DNA of 64,000 nucleotides, taken from positions 1 to 64,000 of the forward strand of contig NZ_JBGCBZ010000027.1 in NCBI RefSeq assembly GCF_041262585.1. Reading direction: 5' to 3'. The stretch is from JAOEGB01 sp041262585 (GTDB taxonomy: Bacteria; Actinomycetota; Actinomycetes; Streptosporangiales; Streptosporangiaceae). Under the pieces are notes generated by a model. The model was not told the origin of the DNA. It did not search any database and was given only the letters and a program-made list of their open reading frames with translations. A program made the translations under genes and the position numbers. Within the stretch, counting starts at the first letter, position 1. Each line of letters opens with the position of its first letter. Shown one piece after another: positions 51,374-59,423 of this stretch.

Positions 51374-52880
51374 CCAGGTCGTCGGCGCTCGGCTCGGGCG
51401 CGAACTCCTGTACGGCACGCCGGATCCGCTCGGCCACCGCCCGGGCGGACAGGTCGACGCATTCGGACAGCAGCTTGGCCAGCCCGCCGTCGTCGTCCAG
51501 GAGCCTGGTCCCCGACCGGCGTTCGGTCACCCCGTCGGTGACCCCGAGGAGCACGTCCCCCGAGTCGAGGTGAACGCTCTCCTCATAGAAGGCCGCCTCG
51601 GGGAAGACCCCCAGCAGCGACTGCGGCGACACGACCGACTCGACCACGCCGCTCGGCCGCAGCCGCAGCGCCTCCGGATGCCCGGCGGAGACGAGGCTGA
51701 TGTCGAGACCGTCGGCCACGCGGGTGATCTCCCCGTGCAGCAGCGTGAGGAACCTCGCGCGCTCCCCCTCCTCCAGGATGGCCTGGTTGAGCCGGGCCAC
51801 GACGGAGGCCACGCCGTACCCCTCCCGGGCGAGCAGACGGAGCGTGTGGCGGGCGAGGCCGGTGACCGCCGCGGCCTCGGGGCCGGTGCCGCAGACGTCG
51901 CCGATGGCGAACCGCCAGACGCCGTCGCCGAGCGGGAACAGGTCGTAGAAGTCCCCGCCGACCTCGTTGGTCTCGCCCGCGGGCTCGTAGATCACATGGA
52001 AGTCGAGGCCCGGCGTCGTCGGCTCGTCCGGCGGCAGGAGGCTGCGCTGGAGCGCCCGGTTGGCCGCCGCCTGCTGCGCGTAGAGGCGGGCGTTGTCCAT
52101 CGCCAGCGCGGCCCGGCGGCCGATGTCCTCGGCGAGCTGCATGGCCTCGTCGGGGAAGCGGTCGCGGCGGCCCAGGCACATGACGCCGAGCCGCCGCCCC
52201 CGCGCGGTCAGCGGGAACGCCAGGGACTGCCAGTCCCCCGTGTGGAGGACCGCGGGGCCGTCGTCCGCCGGCAGGGGCAGGGCGTCGAGCTGGTCGCGGA
52301 GCGCGTCGATCTGGGTCTCGTCGGCGTGCCACAGGTAGGCGAGCCGCAGCGGGCCCGACCCGTGCGCGGAGGTGTAGACGGCGCACCAGGTCGCCAGCCG
52401 GGGAACGACGATCTGCGCGATGATCGCCGGGACCATGTCGGGATCGAGGGTGCCCGCGAGCAGATCGCTGGCGTCCGCGAGGAAGCCGAGCCAGCCGGGA
52501 CCCTGCCCCGCCTCGGTGACCCACTCGTCACTCGTGTCGGACGCGCTTCCGGGCAGCTCGATCCTTGCCCACCGGGTACGCAGCGACGCGGTGAAGGTCA
52601 CCCCCCAGGAGATCGCGTCCGCCGGCGGCCCGTAGCCGGGGGCCTCCGCCTTCTCCCGGACCTCGATCTGCACGGACTCGCCGTGGTGGATCCACACGAC
52701 CTCGAACGGCTCGCCCGACACCGCGCCGACGAGCTCGGCCGCGAGCCGCTCCGCGTCGCCGCTGACGGACATGGCCGCCCACGCGGTCATCACCTCACGG
52801 GTGAACCGCTTCGCTGCCGGTACGGCCGTCTCGCCTGGCGTGAAGGACGCGGCCAGAACGGCACGAGGGGTATTCGTCAC
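51348..52880 (-). CDS. SpoIIE-type PP2C serine phosphatase with GAF domain
   Basis: The 510-residue protein has an N-terminal region of about 110 residues, a GAF domain (about 125-270: LADASDLLAGTLDPDMVPAI, IGRRAALAMDNARLYAQQAA), and a PP2C_SIG phosphatase domain. The latter shows LQRSLLPPDEPTTPGLDFHV, EVGGDFYDLFPLGDG (metal Asp), FAIGDVCGTGPEAAAVTGLA and LGVTDGVTERRSG. It should dephosphorylate anti-anti-sigma proteins in response to a ligand sensed by GAF. The start is a GTG. It is divergent from the poly-HAMP kinase, and the two may form one signalling module. Confidence 0.9.
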   Translation of the reverse strand: MTNTPRAVLAASFTPGETAVPAAKRFTREVMTAWAAMSVSGDAERLAAELVGAVSGEPFEVVWIHHGESVQIEVREKAEAPGYGPPADAISWGVTFTASLRTRWARIELPGSASDTSDEWVTEAGQGPGWLGFLADASDLLAGTLDPDMVPAIIAQIVVPRLATWCAVYTSAHGSGPLRLAYLWHADETQIDALRDQLDALPLPADDGPAVLHTGDWQSLAFPLTARGRRLGVMCLGRRDRFPDEAMQLAEDIGRRAALAMDNARLYAQQAAANRALQRSLLPPDEPTTPGLDFHVIYEPAGETNEVGGDFYDLFPLGDGVWRFAIGDVCGTGPEAAAVTGLARHTLRLLAREGYGVASVVARLNQAILEEGERARFLTLLHGEITRVADGLDISLVSAGHPEALRLRPSGVVESVVSPQSLLGVFPEAAFYEESVHLDSGDVLLGVTDGVTERRSGTRLLDDDGGLAKLLSECVDLSARAVAERIRRAVQEFAPEPSADDLAILVLRAP

Positions 52881-53032
52881 CGTCTCTGGCTTACCACAAT
52901 TCCGGCTGACACGGGGTCAAACAACGGGGCCACGCAGGCCACGGAACGTGACAGACTGGCATGGAGTCCGTCCCCCGGAGGCCGCCATGCCTCGGCTGCG
53001 GCGCTGAACCCCCAAGGGGTGAAGGAGGCTAA

Positions 53033-56000
53033 ATGTCGCCCGCCAACGTGGAGCTTGCGGGGAAGGAGCGGTGCTATACCGAGTCCGACCTCGTACCAGT
53101 TCTGGAAACCCTTATAACGTGGCGTGACGGCGACTTCCGCCGACGCGTGCCGCACGCGCCGCCGGGGATCCTCAGTGAGATCCGCCTGCTGCTCAACGAG
53201 GTGGCGGACCGCCGTGAGCACCTCGCCAACGAGCTGGGCCGGGTCCGCCGCGAAGTGGTCAAGGAGGGCCGGTTCGGTGAGCGCCTGACCCCCGGGCCGG
53301 GTGTCGGCTCGTGGGCTGAGAGCGTGGGCTCCGTCAACGACCTGATCGACGCGCTCGTCACCCCGGTCACCGGCGCGGCCGACGTCATCGACGCGGTGGC
53401 CAAGGGCGACCTGTCCCGCCGGATCGACCTGGACCGCAGCGCCCGCGGCGAGGTCCGCAGGCTCGGCAAGGCCATCAACGTCATGGTGGAACAGCTCGCG
53501 CTGTTCACCTCCGAGGTGACCCGTGTCACCAAGGACATCGGCACCGAGGGCAAGCTGGGCGGCCGGGCCAACCTGAAGGGCATGTCCGGCAGCTGGAAAG
53601 ACCTCACCGAGGCCGTGAACACGATGTCCGGCCGGGTCTCGGCCCAGGTGCGCGACATCGCGGTCGTCACCACGGCCGTCGCCAAGGGCGACCTGAGCCG
53701 CAAGGTCACCGTCGAGGCCGTCGGCGAGATGTTCGAGCTCAAGAACACCGTGAACACGATGGTGGACCAGCTGTCCGCCTTCGCGGAGGAGGTCACCCGG
53801 GTCGCCCGCGAGGTCGGCACGGAAGGCCAGCTCGGCGGCCAGGCCCAGGTCCGCGGCGTCTCCGGCGTCTGGAAGGACCTCACCGACAACGTCAACTTCA
53901 TGGCGAACAACCTGACCTCCCAGGTCCGCCAGATCGCCGCCGTCTCCACCGCCGTCGCCCAGGGCAACCTGTCCAAGAAGATCACCGTGGACGCCCAGGG
54001 CGAGATCCTGGAGCTCAAGGACACCCTCAACACGATGGTGGACCAGCTGTCCGCGTTCGCCGACGAGGTCACCCGGGTCGCCCGCGAGGTCGGCACCGAG
54101 GGACGCCTCGGCGGCCGCGCCGAGGTGCAGGGCGTCTCCGGCGTCTGGAAGGACCTCACCGACAACGTCAACTCGATGGCGAACAACCTGACCTACCAGG
54201 TGCGCAACATCGCCCAGGTGACCACCGCCGTCGCCAACGGCGACCTCACCCGCAAGATCGACGTTGACGCCCAGGGCGAGATCCTGGAGCTCAAGAGCAC
54301 CATGAACACCATGGTCGACCAGCTCTCGTCCTTCGCCTCGGAGGTGACCCGGGTCGCCCGCGAGGTCGGCACCGAGGGACGGCTCGGCGGCCAGGCCCAG
54401 GTCCGCGGCGTCTCCGGCGTCTGGAAGGACCTCACCGACAACGTCAACTTCATGGCGAACAACCTGACCTCCCAGGTCCGCCAGATCGCCGCCGTCTCGA
54501 CGGCGGTGGCCCAGGGCAACCTGTCCAAGAAGATCACCGTGGACGCCCAGGGCGAGATCCTGGAGCTCAAGGACACCATGAACACCATGGTCGACCAGCT
54601 GTCCGCGTTCGCCGACGAGGTGACCCGCGTCGCCCGCGAGGTCGGCACCGAGGGACGGCTGGGCGGTCAGGCCCGCGTGCCGGGTGTGTCGGGCGTCTGG
54701 AAGGACCTCACCGACAACGTCAACTCCATGGCGAACAACCTGACCTACCAGGTGCGCGACATCGCCGTGGTCACCACCGCCGTCGCCAAGGGCGACCTCA
54801 CCCGCAAGATCGACGTGGACGCCCAGGGCGAGATCCTCGCCCTCAAGACCACCATCAACCGGATGGTCGACCAGCTCTCCTCCTTCGCCTCCGAGGTGAC
54901 CCGGGTCGCGCGGGAGGTCGGCTCCGAGGGACGGCTGGGCGGCCAGGCCCGGGTCGAGGGCGTCGAGGGCATCTGGAAGGGCCTCACCGAGAGCGTCAAC
55001 GAGCTGGCCGGGCGCCTGACCACTCAGGTGCGCGCGATCGCGGCCGTGACCAGCGCCGTCGCCCGGGGGGACCTCACCCAGTCGATCACCGCGGACGCCG
55101 AGGGCGAGCTGGCCGACCTCAAGGACAACATCAACACGATGGTGTCCAACCTGCGGGTCACCACCACGGCCAACCAGGAGCAGGACTGGCTCAAGTCCAA
55201 CCTGGCCCGGATCTCCCGCCTGATGCAGGGCCACCGCGACCTCATCGAGGTCGCCAGGCTCATCATGAGCGAGCTCACCCCGCTCGTGTCCGCCAGCCAC
55301 GGCGCCTGCTACCTGGTCGTGAACGGCGAGCTGACCCTCATCGCGGGGTACGGCATACAGCCCGGATCGGCCCCCCGGCAGCGTTTCGCGCTCGGCGAGG
55401 GCATCGTCGGCCAGGCCGCGCTGGAGACCCAGCAGATCATCCTGGAGAACGTCCCGGCCGAGTACATCACGATCGAGACCGGGCTGAGCAGGTCGCGCCC
55501 CGCCCAGATCGTAGTCATGCCGATCCTGTTCGAGAACCAGGTGCTCGGCGTCCTGGAGATGGCCTCGTTCAACCAGTTCAGCGAGGTCCACCTGGCCTTC
55601 CTGACCCAGCTCGTCGAGACCATCGGCGTCACGATCAACACGATCATCGCCAACTCCCGCACGGAGGACCTGCTCAAGGAGTCGCAGCGCCTGGCGACCG
55701 AGCTGCAGGAGCGCTCGGACGAGCTCCAGCGCCAGCAGGAGGAGCTGCGCAGGTCCAACGCCGAGTTGGAGGACAAGGCGGCGCTGCTGGCCAAGCAGAA
55801 CCGCGCGATCGAGATCCAGAACTTCCAGATCGAGCAGGCCCGCCGCACCCTGGAGGAGCGGGCCGAGCAGCTCGCGGTCTCCTCGCGCTACAAGTCCGAG
55901 TTCCTCGCGAACATGTCCCATGAGCTGCGCACCCCGCTGAACAGCCTGCTCGTGCTCGCCAAGCTCCTGACCGAGAACGCCGACGGCAACCTGACCCCGC

Positions 56001-57241
56001 AGCAGGTCGAGTTCGCCAGGACGATCCACAGCGCCGGCTCGGCCCTGCTCCAGCTCATCAACGACATCCTCGACCTGTCGAAGGTCGAGGCGGGCCGGAT
56101 GGACATCCATCCGCAGCAGCTGTCGCTGCCCAAGCTCGTCGAATACATGGAGGCCACGTTCGCGCCGCTCGCACAGGACAAGGGGCTGTCCTTCTCGGTC
56201 CAGGTCGACCCGACCGTGCCGAACGAGTTGCGCACCGACGAGCAGCGCATGCAGCAGGTGCTGCGCAATCTGCTGTCCAACGCGGTCAAGTTCACCCCCA
56301 AGGGCGAGGTCCGGCTGGAGGTGACCCACGCGCCGCTCGACGTCCCGTTCGTGGACGAGACGCTGAAGGGCTCCGACAACATCCTCGCCTTCAATGTGGT
56401 GGACACGGGCATCGGCATCGCGCCCGACAAGCTGGAGGTCATCTTCGAGGCGTTCCGCCAGGCCGACGGCACCACCAGCCGCAAGTACGGCGGGACCGGC
56501 CTCGGCCTGTCGATCTGCCGCGAGATCGCCCGCCTGCTCGGCGGCGAGATCCACGTGGACAGCACCCCCGGCGAGGGCAGCACGTTCACCCTCTACCTGC
56601 CGATGGCCTATTCGGGGCCCTTGGCAGCACGCGACGGCGGAGCCACCACGACCATGTCGATCGCGTCCCACACCGTGCATGGGAACGGCGGCGCCCCCCA
56701 ATTGCACAACGAGGACGTCCTGCCGGAGCTCGCGCCGCCCACCGACCTGCCGATCCCGCAGCTCTCGCCCCTCTCGGACGGCCAGGACTGGCAGGGCGAC
56801 GACCCGCTGACGGGTGCGAAGATCCTCATCGTGGACGACGACATCCGCAACGTCTTCGCGCTCACCAGCGTCCTGGAGCGGTACGGCTCGACCGTCGTCT
56901 ACGCCGAGAACGGCCGCGAGGGCATCGAGCAGCTCGAACGCAACGAGGACGTGGCCCTCGTCCTGATGGACATCATGATGCCGGAGATGGACGGCTGGGC
57001 GACGACCTCGGCGATCCGGAAGATGCCGCAGTTCGCGGACCTGCCGATCATCGCGCTGACGGCCAAGGTCATGCGCGGCGACCGCGAGAAGAGCATCGCC
57101 TCCGGCGCGTCCGACTACGTGCCCAAGCCGGTCGACGTCGACCGGCTGCTCGAACGGCTCCGCGGCTGGCTCATCCGCGGGCGCGTCACCACCGCAGAAA
57201 GGTCGGAGCTCATGAGACCCGACATCCGGGAAGGGGCATGA
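53033..57241 (+). CDS. Soluble poly-HAMP hybrid histidine kinase (HAMP array-GAF-HisKA-HATPase-REC)
   Basis: The 1402-residue kinase resembles fungal Nik1-type and bacterial group III hybrid kinases. At least seven HAMP units of 92 residues (about 95-710) each contain a QVR-I-V-T-AVA-GDL helix and a TMVDQLSAF-EVTRVAREVG helix. A GAF domain (about 740-880) and a coiled coil follow. HisKA has His963 in FLANMSHELRTPLNSLL, and the HATPase has VVDTGIGIAP and GGTGLGLSICREIARLLGG. The receiver has Asp1313 in LVLMDIMMPEMDGW. No TM helices exist, so the signal is read in the cytoplasm, possibly osmotic or metabolic. AAGGAGG precedes the ATG. A response regulator gene follows by 3 bp. Confidence 0.95.
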   Translation: MSPANVELAGKERCYTESDLVPVLETLITWRDGDFRRRVPHAPPGILSEIRLLLNEVADRREHLANELGRVRREVVKEGRFGERLTPGPGVGSWAESVGSVNDLIDALVTPVTGAADVIDAVAKGDLSRRIDLDRSARGEVRRLGKAINVMVEQLALFTSEVTRVTKDIGTEGKLGGRANLKGMSGSWKDLTEAVNTMSGRVSAQVRDIAVVTTAVAKGDLSRKVTVEAVGEMFELKNTVNTMVDQLSAFAEEVTRVAREVGTEGQLGGQAQVRGVSGVWKDLTDNVNFMANNLTSQVRQIAAVSTAVAQGNLSKKITVDAQGEILELKDTLNTMVDQLSAFADEVTRVAREVGTEGRLGGRAEVQGVSGVWKDLTDNVNSMANNLTYQVRNIAQVTTAVANGDLTRKIDVDAQGEILELKSTMNTMVDQLSSFASEVTRVAREVGTEGRLGGQAQVRGVSGVWKDLTDNVNFMANNLTSQVRQIAAVSTAVAQGNLSKKITVDAQGEILELKDTMNTMVDQLSAFADEVTRVAREVGTEGRLGGQARVPGVSGVWKDLTDNVNSMANNLTYQVRDIAVVTTAVAKGDLTRKIDVDAQGEILALKTTINRMVDQLSSFASEVTRVAREVGSEGRLGGQARVEGVEGIWKGLTESVNELAGRLTTQVRAIAAVTSAVARGDLTQSITADAEGELADLKDNINTMVSNLRVTTTANQEQDWLKSNLARISRLMQGHRDLIEVARLIMSELTPLVSASHGACYLVVNGELTLIAGYGIQPGSAPRQRFALGEGIVGQAALETQQIILENVPAEYITIETGLSRSRPAQIVVMPILFENQVLGVLEMASFNQFSEVHLAFLTQLVETIGVTINTIIANSRTEDLLKESQRLATELQERSDELQRQQEELRRSNAELEDKAALLAKQNRAIEIQNFQIEQARRTLEERAEQLAVSSRYKSEFLANMSHELRTPLNSLLVLAKLLTENADGNLTPQQVEFARTIHSAGSALLQLINDILDLSKVEAGRMDIHPQQLSLPKLVEYMEATFAPLAQDKGLSFSVQVDPTVPNELRTDEQRMQQVLRNLLSNAVKFTPKGEVRLEVTHAPLDVPFVDETLKGSDNILAFNVVDTGIGIAPDKLEVIFEAFRQADGTTSRKYGGTGLGLSICREIARLLGGEIHVDSTPGEGSTFTLYLPMAYSGPLAARDGGATTTMSIASHTVHGNGGAPQLHNEDVLPELAPPTDLPIPQLSPLSDGQDWQGDDPLTGAKILIVDDDIRNVFALTSVLERYGSTVVYAENGREGIEQLERNEDVALVLMDIMMPEMDGWATTSAIRKMPQFADLPIIALTAKVMRGDREKSIASGASDYVPKPVDVDRLLERLRGWLIRGRVTTAERSELMRPDIREGA
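53859..54632 (+). repeat. Near-identical 552-bp spaced HAMP repeats
   Basis: About 220 bp at 53859-54080 recur at 54411-54632 almost base for base. Alternate 276-bp units resemble each other more than neighbours do, so a two-unit (552-bp) block appears to have been duplicated. Confidence 0.85.
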
Positions 57242-57244
57242 TCG

Positions 57245-57877
57245 ATGCCTGACCGCGCCAAGATCCTCCTGGTCGACGACCGCGAGGAGAATCTGATCGC
57301 GCTCGAGGCAATCCTCAGCTCGCTGGACCTGGTGCCCGTACGGGCCCGGTCCGGCGAGGAGGCGCTGAAGGCTCTGCTGTCCACCGAGTTCGCGCTCATC
57401 CTCCTCGACGTGCGCATGCCCGGCATGGACGGCTTCGAGACGGCCGCCCACATAAAGCGGAGAGAGCGCACCCGCAACATCCCGATCATCTTCCTGACCG
57501 TGGTGGACAGCGCCCCCGACTACGCCTTCCGGGGATACGCCGCGGGCGCGGTCGACTACCTCACCAAGCCCTTCGACCCATGGGTCCTGCGGGCCAAGGT
57601 CGCCGTCTTCGTCGAGCTCTACAACATGAACCGGCGGCTCACCGAGCAGGCCGCGCTGCTCCGCGAACGCCTGTCGGGCGAGCTGCCGAACGGCGCCGGG
57701 ACCGACCAGGCGGCCGTCCTCCCGGAGCTCTCCCGCCGGATCACCGCCGTCGAGGACGAGCTGACGAGAGTGCGCGAGGTCGTGCAGAAGAACGGCGACT
57801 CGACCGTTTCCGGTCCGCTCTCCGACCTCAGCGAGCGCGTCGCCCACCTCCGAGCCGGCTTCGACGCCCTCACGTAG
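57245..57877 (+). CDS. Single-domain response regulator with C-terminal coiled coil
   Basis: The 210-residue protein has an N-terminal receiver: acidic pair DD11-12 in ILLVDDREENLIALEAIL, phospho-acceptor Asp55 in LILLDVRMPGMDGFE, Thr in FLTVVDSA and Lys in YLTKPFDPWVLRAKV. After residue 130 it is helical, without a DNA-binding domain (ELSRRITAVEDELTRVREVV). It lies 3 bp after the hybrid kinase, so it is the probable output partner, acting by protein contact rather than transcription. A hairpin terminator follows. Confidence 0.92.
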   Translation: MPDRAKILLVDDREENLIALEAILSSLDLVPVRARSGEEALKALLSTEFALILLDVRMPGMDGFETAAHIKRRERTRNIPIIFLTVVDSAPDYAFRGYAAGAVDYLTKPFDPWVLRAKVAVFVELYNMNRRLTEQAALLRERLSGELPNGAGTDQAAVLPELSRRITAVEDELTRVREVVQKNGDSTVSGPLSDLSERVAHLRAGFDALT

Positions 57878-57909
57878 TTCGACCTCACCACCGGCGGGGC
57901 AATCAAACG

Positions 57910-58090
57910 CAGCTCAGCGCCGCGCCCGTTCCCTGCTCATTCGCCTCGCTCCGCTCGGCGGGAACGGGCGCCCTTTAGGCGGCATGGTCGTGCCGGAGGC
58001 GCGCAATGGGGACAGCCCTCGTCGCTCGGGGTCGCTCGTACCTCGCTCCCCACTCGACTCCTCAGTCCAGCTCAGCGCCGCGCCCGTTCC
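57910..58090. repeat. 23-bp direct repeat flanking the NYN gene end
   Basis: CAGCTCAGCGCCGCGCCCGT followed by TCC occurs at 57910-57932 and again at 58068-58090. The second copy covers the last codons and stop of the NYN gene, so the first looks like a duplicated scrap of that gene end inserted 158 bp away. Confidence 0.75.
57922..57971 (+). terminator. Long-loop terminator hairpin
   Basis: Perfect 12-bp arms GCGCCCGTTCCC (57922-57933) and GGGAACGGGCGC (57960-57971) enclose 26 nt, followed by CCTTTAGG. The left arm lies inside the 23-bp repeat. It probably ends the kinase-regulator operon. Confidence 0.6.
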
Positions 58091-59253
58091 AGGGCGTCCC
58101 AGAAGCCGCGGCGGAGGGCGTGACGGACCTCGTCGTGGAGGAGGAAGTCGATCGGCAGCGAGGAGCCCTGGAGGAGGCGTGCCTCAAGGTCGGAGGGCAT
58201 CCTGGGCTTGCGGGCGAGGACGGCCTCCAGCCACAGGGCGGGGGCGTCACGGGCGACCGAGTCGCCGAAGTCGTGGCCTTCCTTGTGCGCCGCCTTCACC
58301 GCTTCGGCGAGCGTGGTGGTGCCACCGTTCTGCGTGGGCACGGGAGCGGGCTGCGGCCCCGTGTAAGGCCCGAGCTGCGACGGCGAGTAGCTCCCCGTGT
58401 TGGCCGAATACTGGTTCGGCGGCTGAGCCGGCGGCGGCGGAGACTGGACCACCGGCGGCGGGGCGGGGGCCGGAGGGGAAGGCGGAGCCGGCTGCGGCGG
58501 GAGCTGGGGTTCGACGGTGTACTGCGGATAGGCGGGCGGTGACGGAAGCGCCGGCGGAGCGGGCCGCGCGTGGGAGGACGACCGGCCGCCGCCCTGCGAC
58601 CCGTTGACGAGCGGCACCACACCGTTGCCACGGGAAGGACCGCCGTCGGCCGGCTGCTGGTGCTGGCCGTTCCGCCCGGATGGCTGGTGCTGGCCGTTCG
58701 GGTGACCACTGTCGCCGCCGGCGACCAGGTTGACGTGGGGCCGGAGGTGGCCGGCGCCGATCTCGATGAGGTCGTCGCACTCCTGGCGGAGCGTCCGTGA
58801 GACCGCCCAGCTTCCGTCGGCCGAAATATGGATGACGGTCACCCGGATGCCGAGATCCTGCGCGTCGCTGACCACCTGCGCCAAGTCCTCGTCGCCGCTG
58901 ACCACGACCGCGTCGCAGACGGCGTTGTTGCGGGCCAGCGTCATCAGGTCGCGGTGCACCTGGGCGTCCACACCCTCACGGCGGCCGGGCCGGATGCGGG
59001 CCAGGCGGAGCTTGAGGCCGGGGATGTCGGCGAGCACGTCGTGCTCCGGGGTGCGGCGGCCCTCCACCGTCGCCTCGTACCAGTAGCAGCGCAGCAGCGG
59101 CAGCCCGGTACGCTCCCGTGAGAGGTTCGTGAGGAGTTGCAGCAGCCCGGGATAGTCCCAGGCGACGGCTTCGCGATGGCGGGTCCCATGCACGGCCATC
59201 GCGCCGTCAGCCAGCAAATAGCCGGCGTCAACGAACAGCGCGCACCGATCCAC
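58072..59253 (-). CDS. NYN-domain (PIN-like) putative ribonuclease
   Basis: The 393-residue protein has an N-terminal NYN domain (about 1-175): CALFVDAGYLLADGAM with Asp9, a central DAQVHRDLMTLA, and VVVSGDEDLAQVVSDAQDLG with the conserved acidic pair. A long Pro/Gln/Gly-rich linker follows (about 180-310), then a C-terminal helical domain (AEAVKAAHKEGHDFGDSVAR, DFLLHDEVRHALRRGFWDAL). NYN domains cleave RNA in a metal-dependent manner. The start is GTG (DRCALFVDAG). Substrate is unknown. It stands alone. Confidence 0.88.
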   Translation of the reverse strand: MDRCALFVDAGYLLADGAMAVHGTRHREAVAWDYPGLLQLLTNLSRERTGLPLLRCYWYEATVEGRRTPEHDVLADIPGLKLRLARIRPGRREGVDAQVHRDLMTLARNNAVCDAVVVSGDEDLAQVVSDAQDLGIRVTVIHISADGSWAVSRTLRQECDDLIEIGAGHLRPHVNLVAGGDSGHPNGQHQPSGRNGQHQQPADGGPSRGNGVVPLVNGSQGGGRSSSHARPAPPALPSPPAYPQYTVEPQLPPQPAPPSPPAPAPPPVVQSPPPPAQPPNQYSANTGSYSPSQLGPYTGPQPAPVPTQNGGTTTLAEAVKAAHKEGHDFGDSVARDAPALWLEAVLARKPRMPSDLEARLLQGSSLPIDFLLHDEVRHALRRGFWDALERARR

Positions 59254-59423
59254 CCGACACCGCCCTTCCTACGTGGCTCTCTCAGGGTAATCAAGCGGGT
59301 GATCGCGCGAGGGTGAATCCCGGCGATTCAGCCCTCCGCCACATCTGTGCGTCCGCGCCCTGACGTTGGAGCGTTCACGCAGACCGTACCAGTTTGTCCG
59401 GGTCTTGCCTTCCCTCAGTTTCG

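Noticed and set aside
52877..57847. A very long open frame (1656 codons) on the minus strand opposite the hybrid kinase
   Set aside because: It is antisense to a clearly conserved kinase with full domain order; long antisense frames arise from high third-position GC, and the peptide (repeated GDLADLGGQVVRH-type text) is a mirror of the HAMP repeats.
58300..58720. Proline/glutamine-rich low-complexity stretch as a separate repeat element
   Set aside because: It is the interdomain linker of the NYN protein, not a DNA repeat array.
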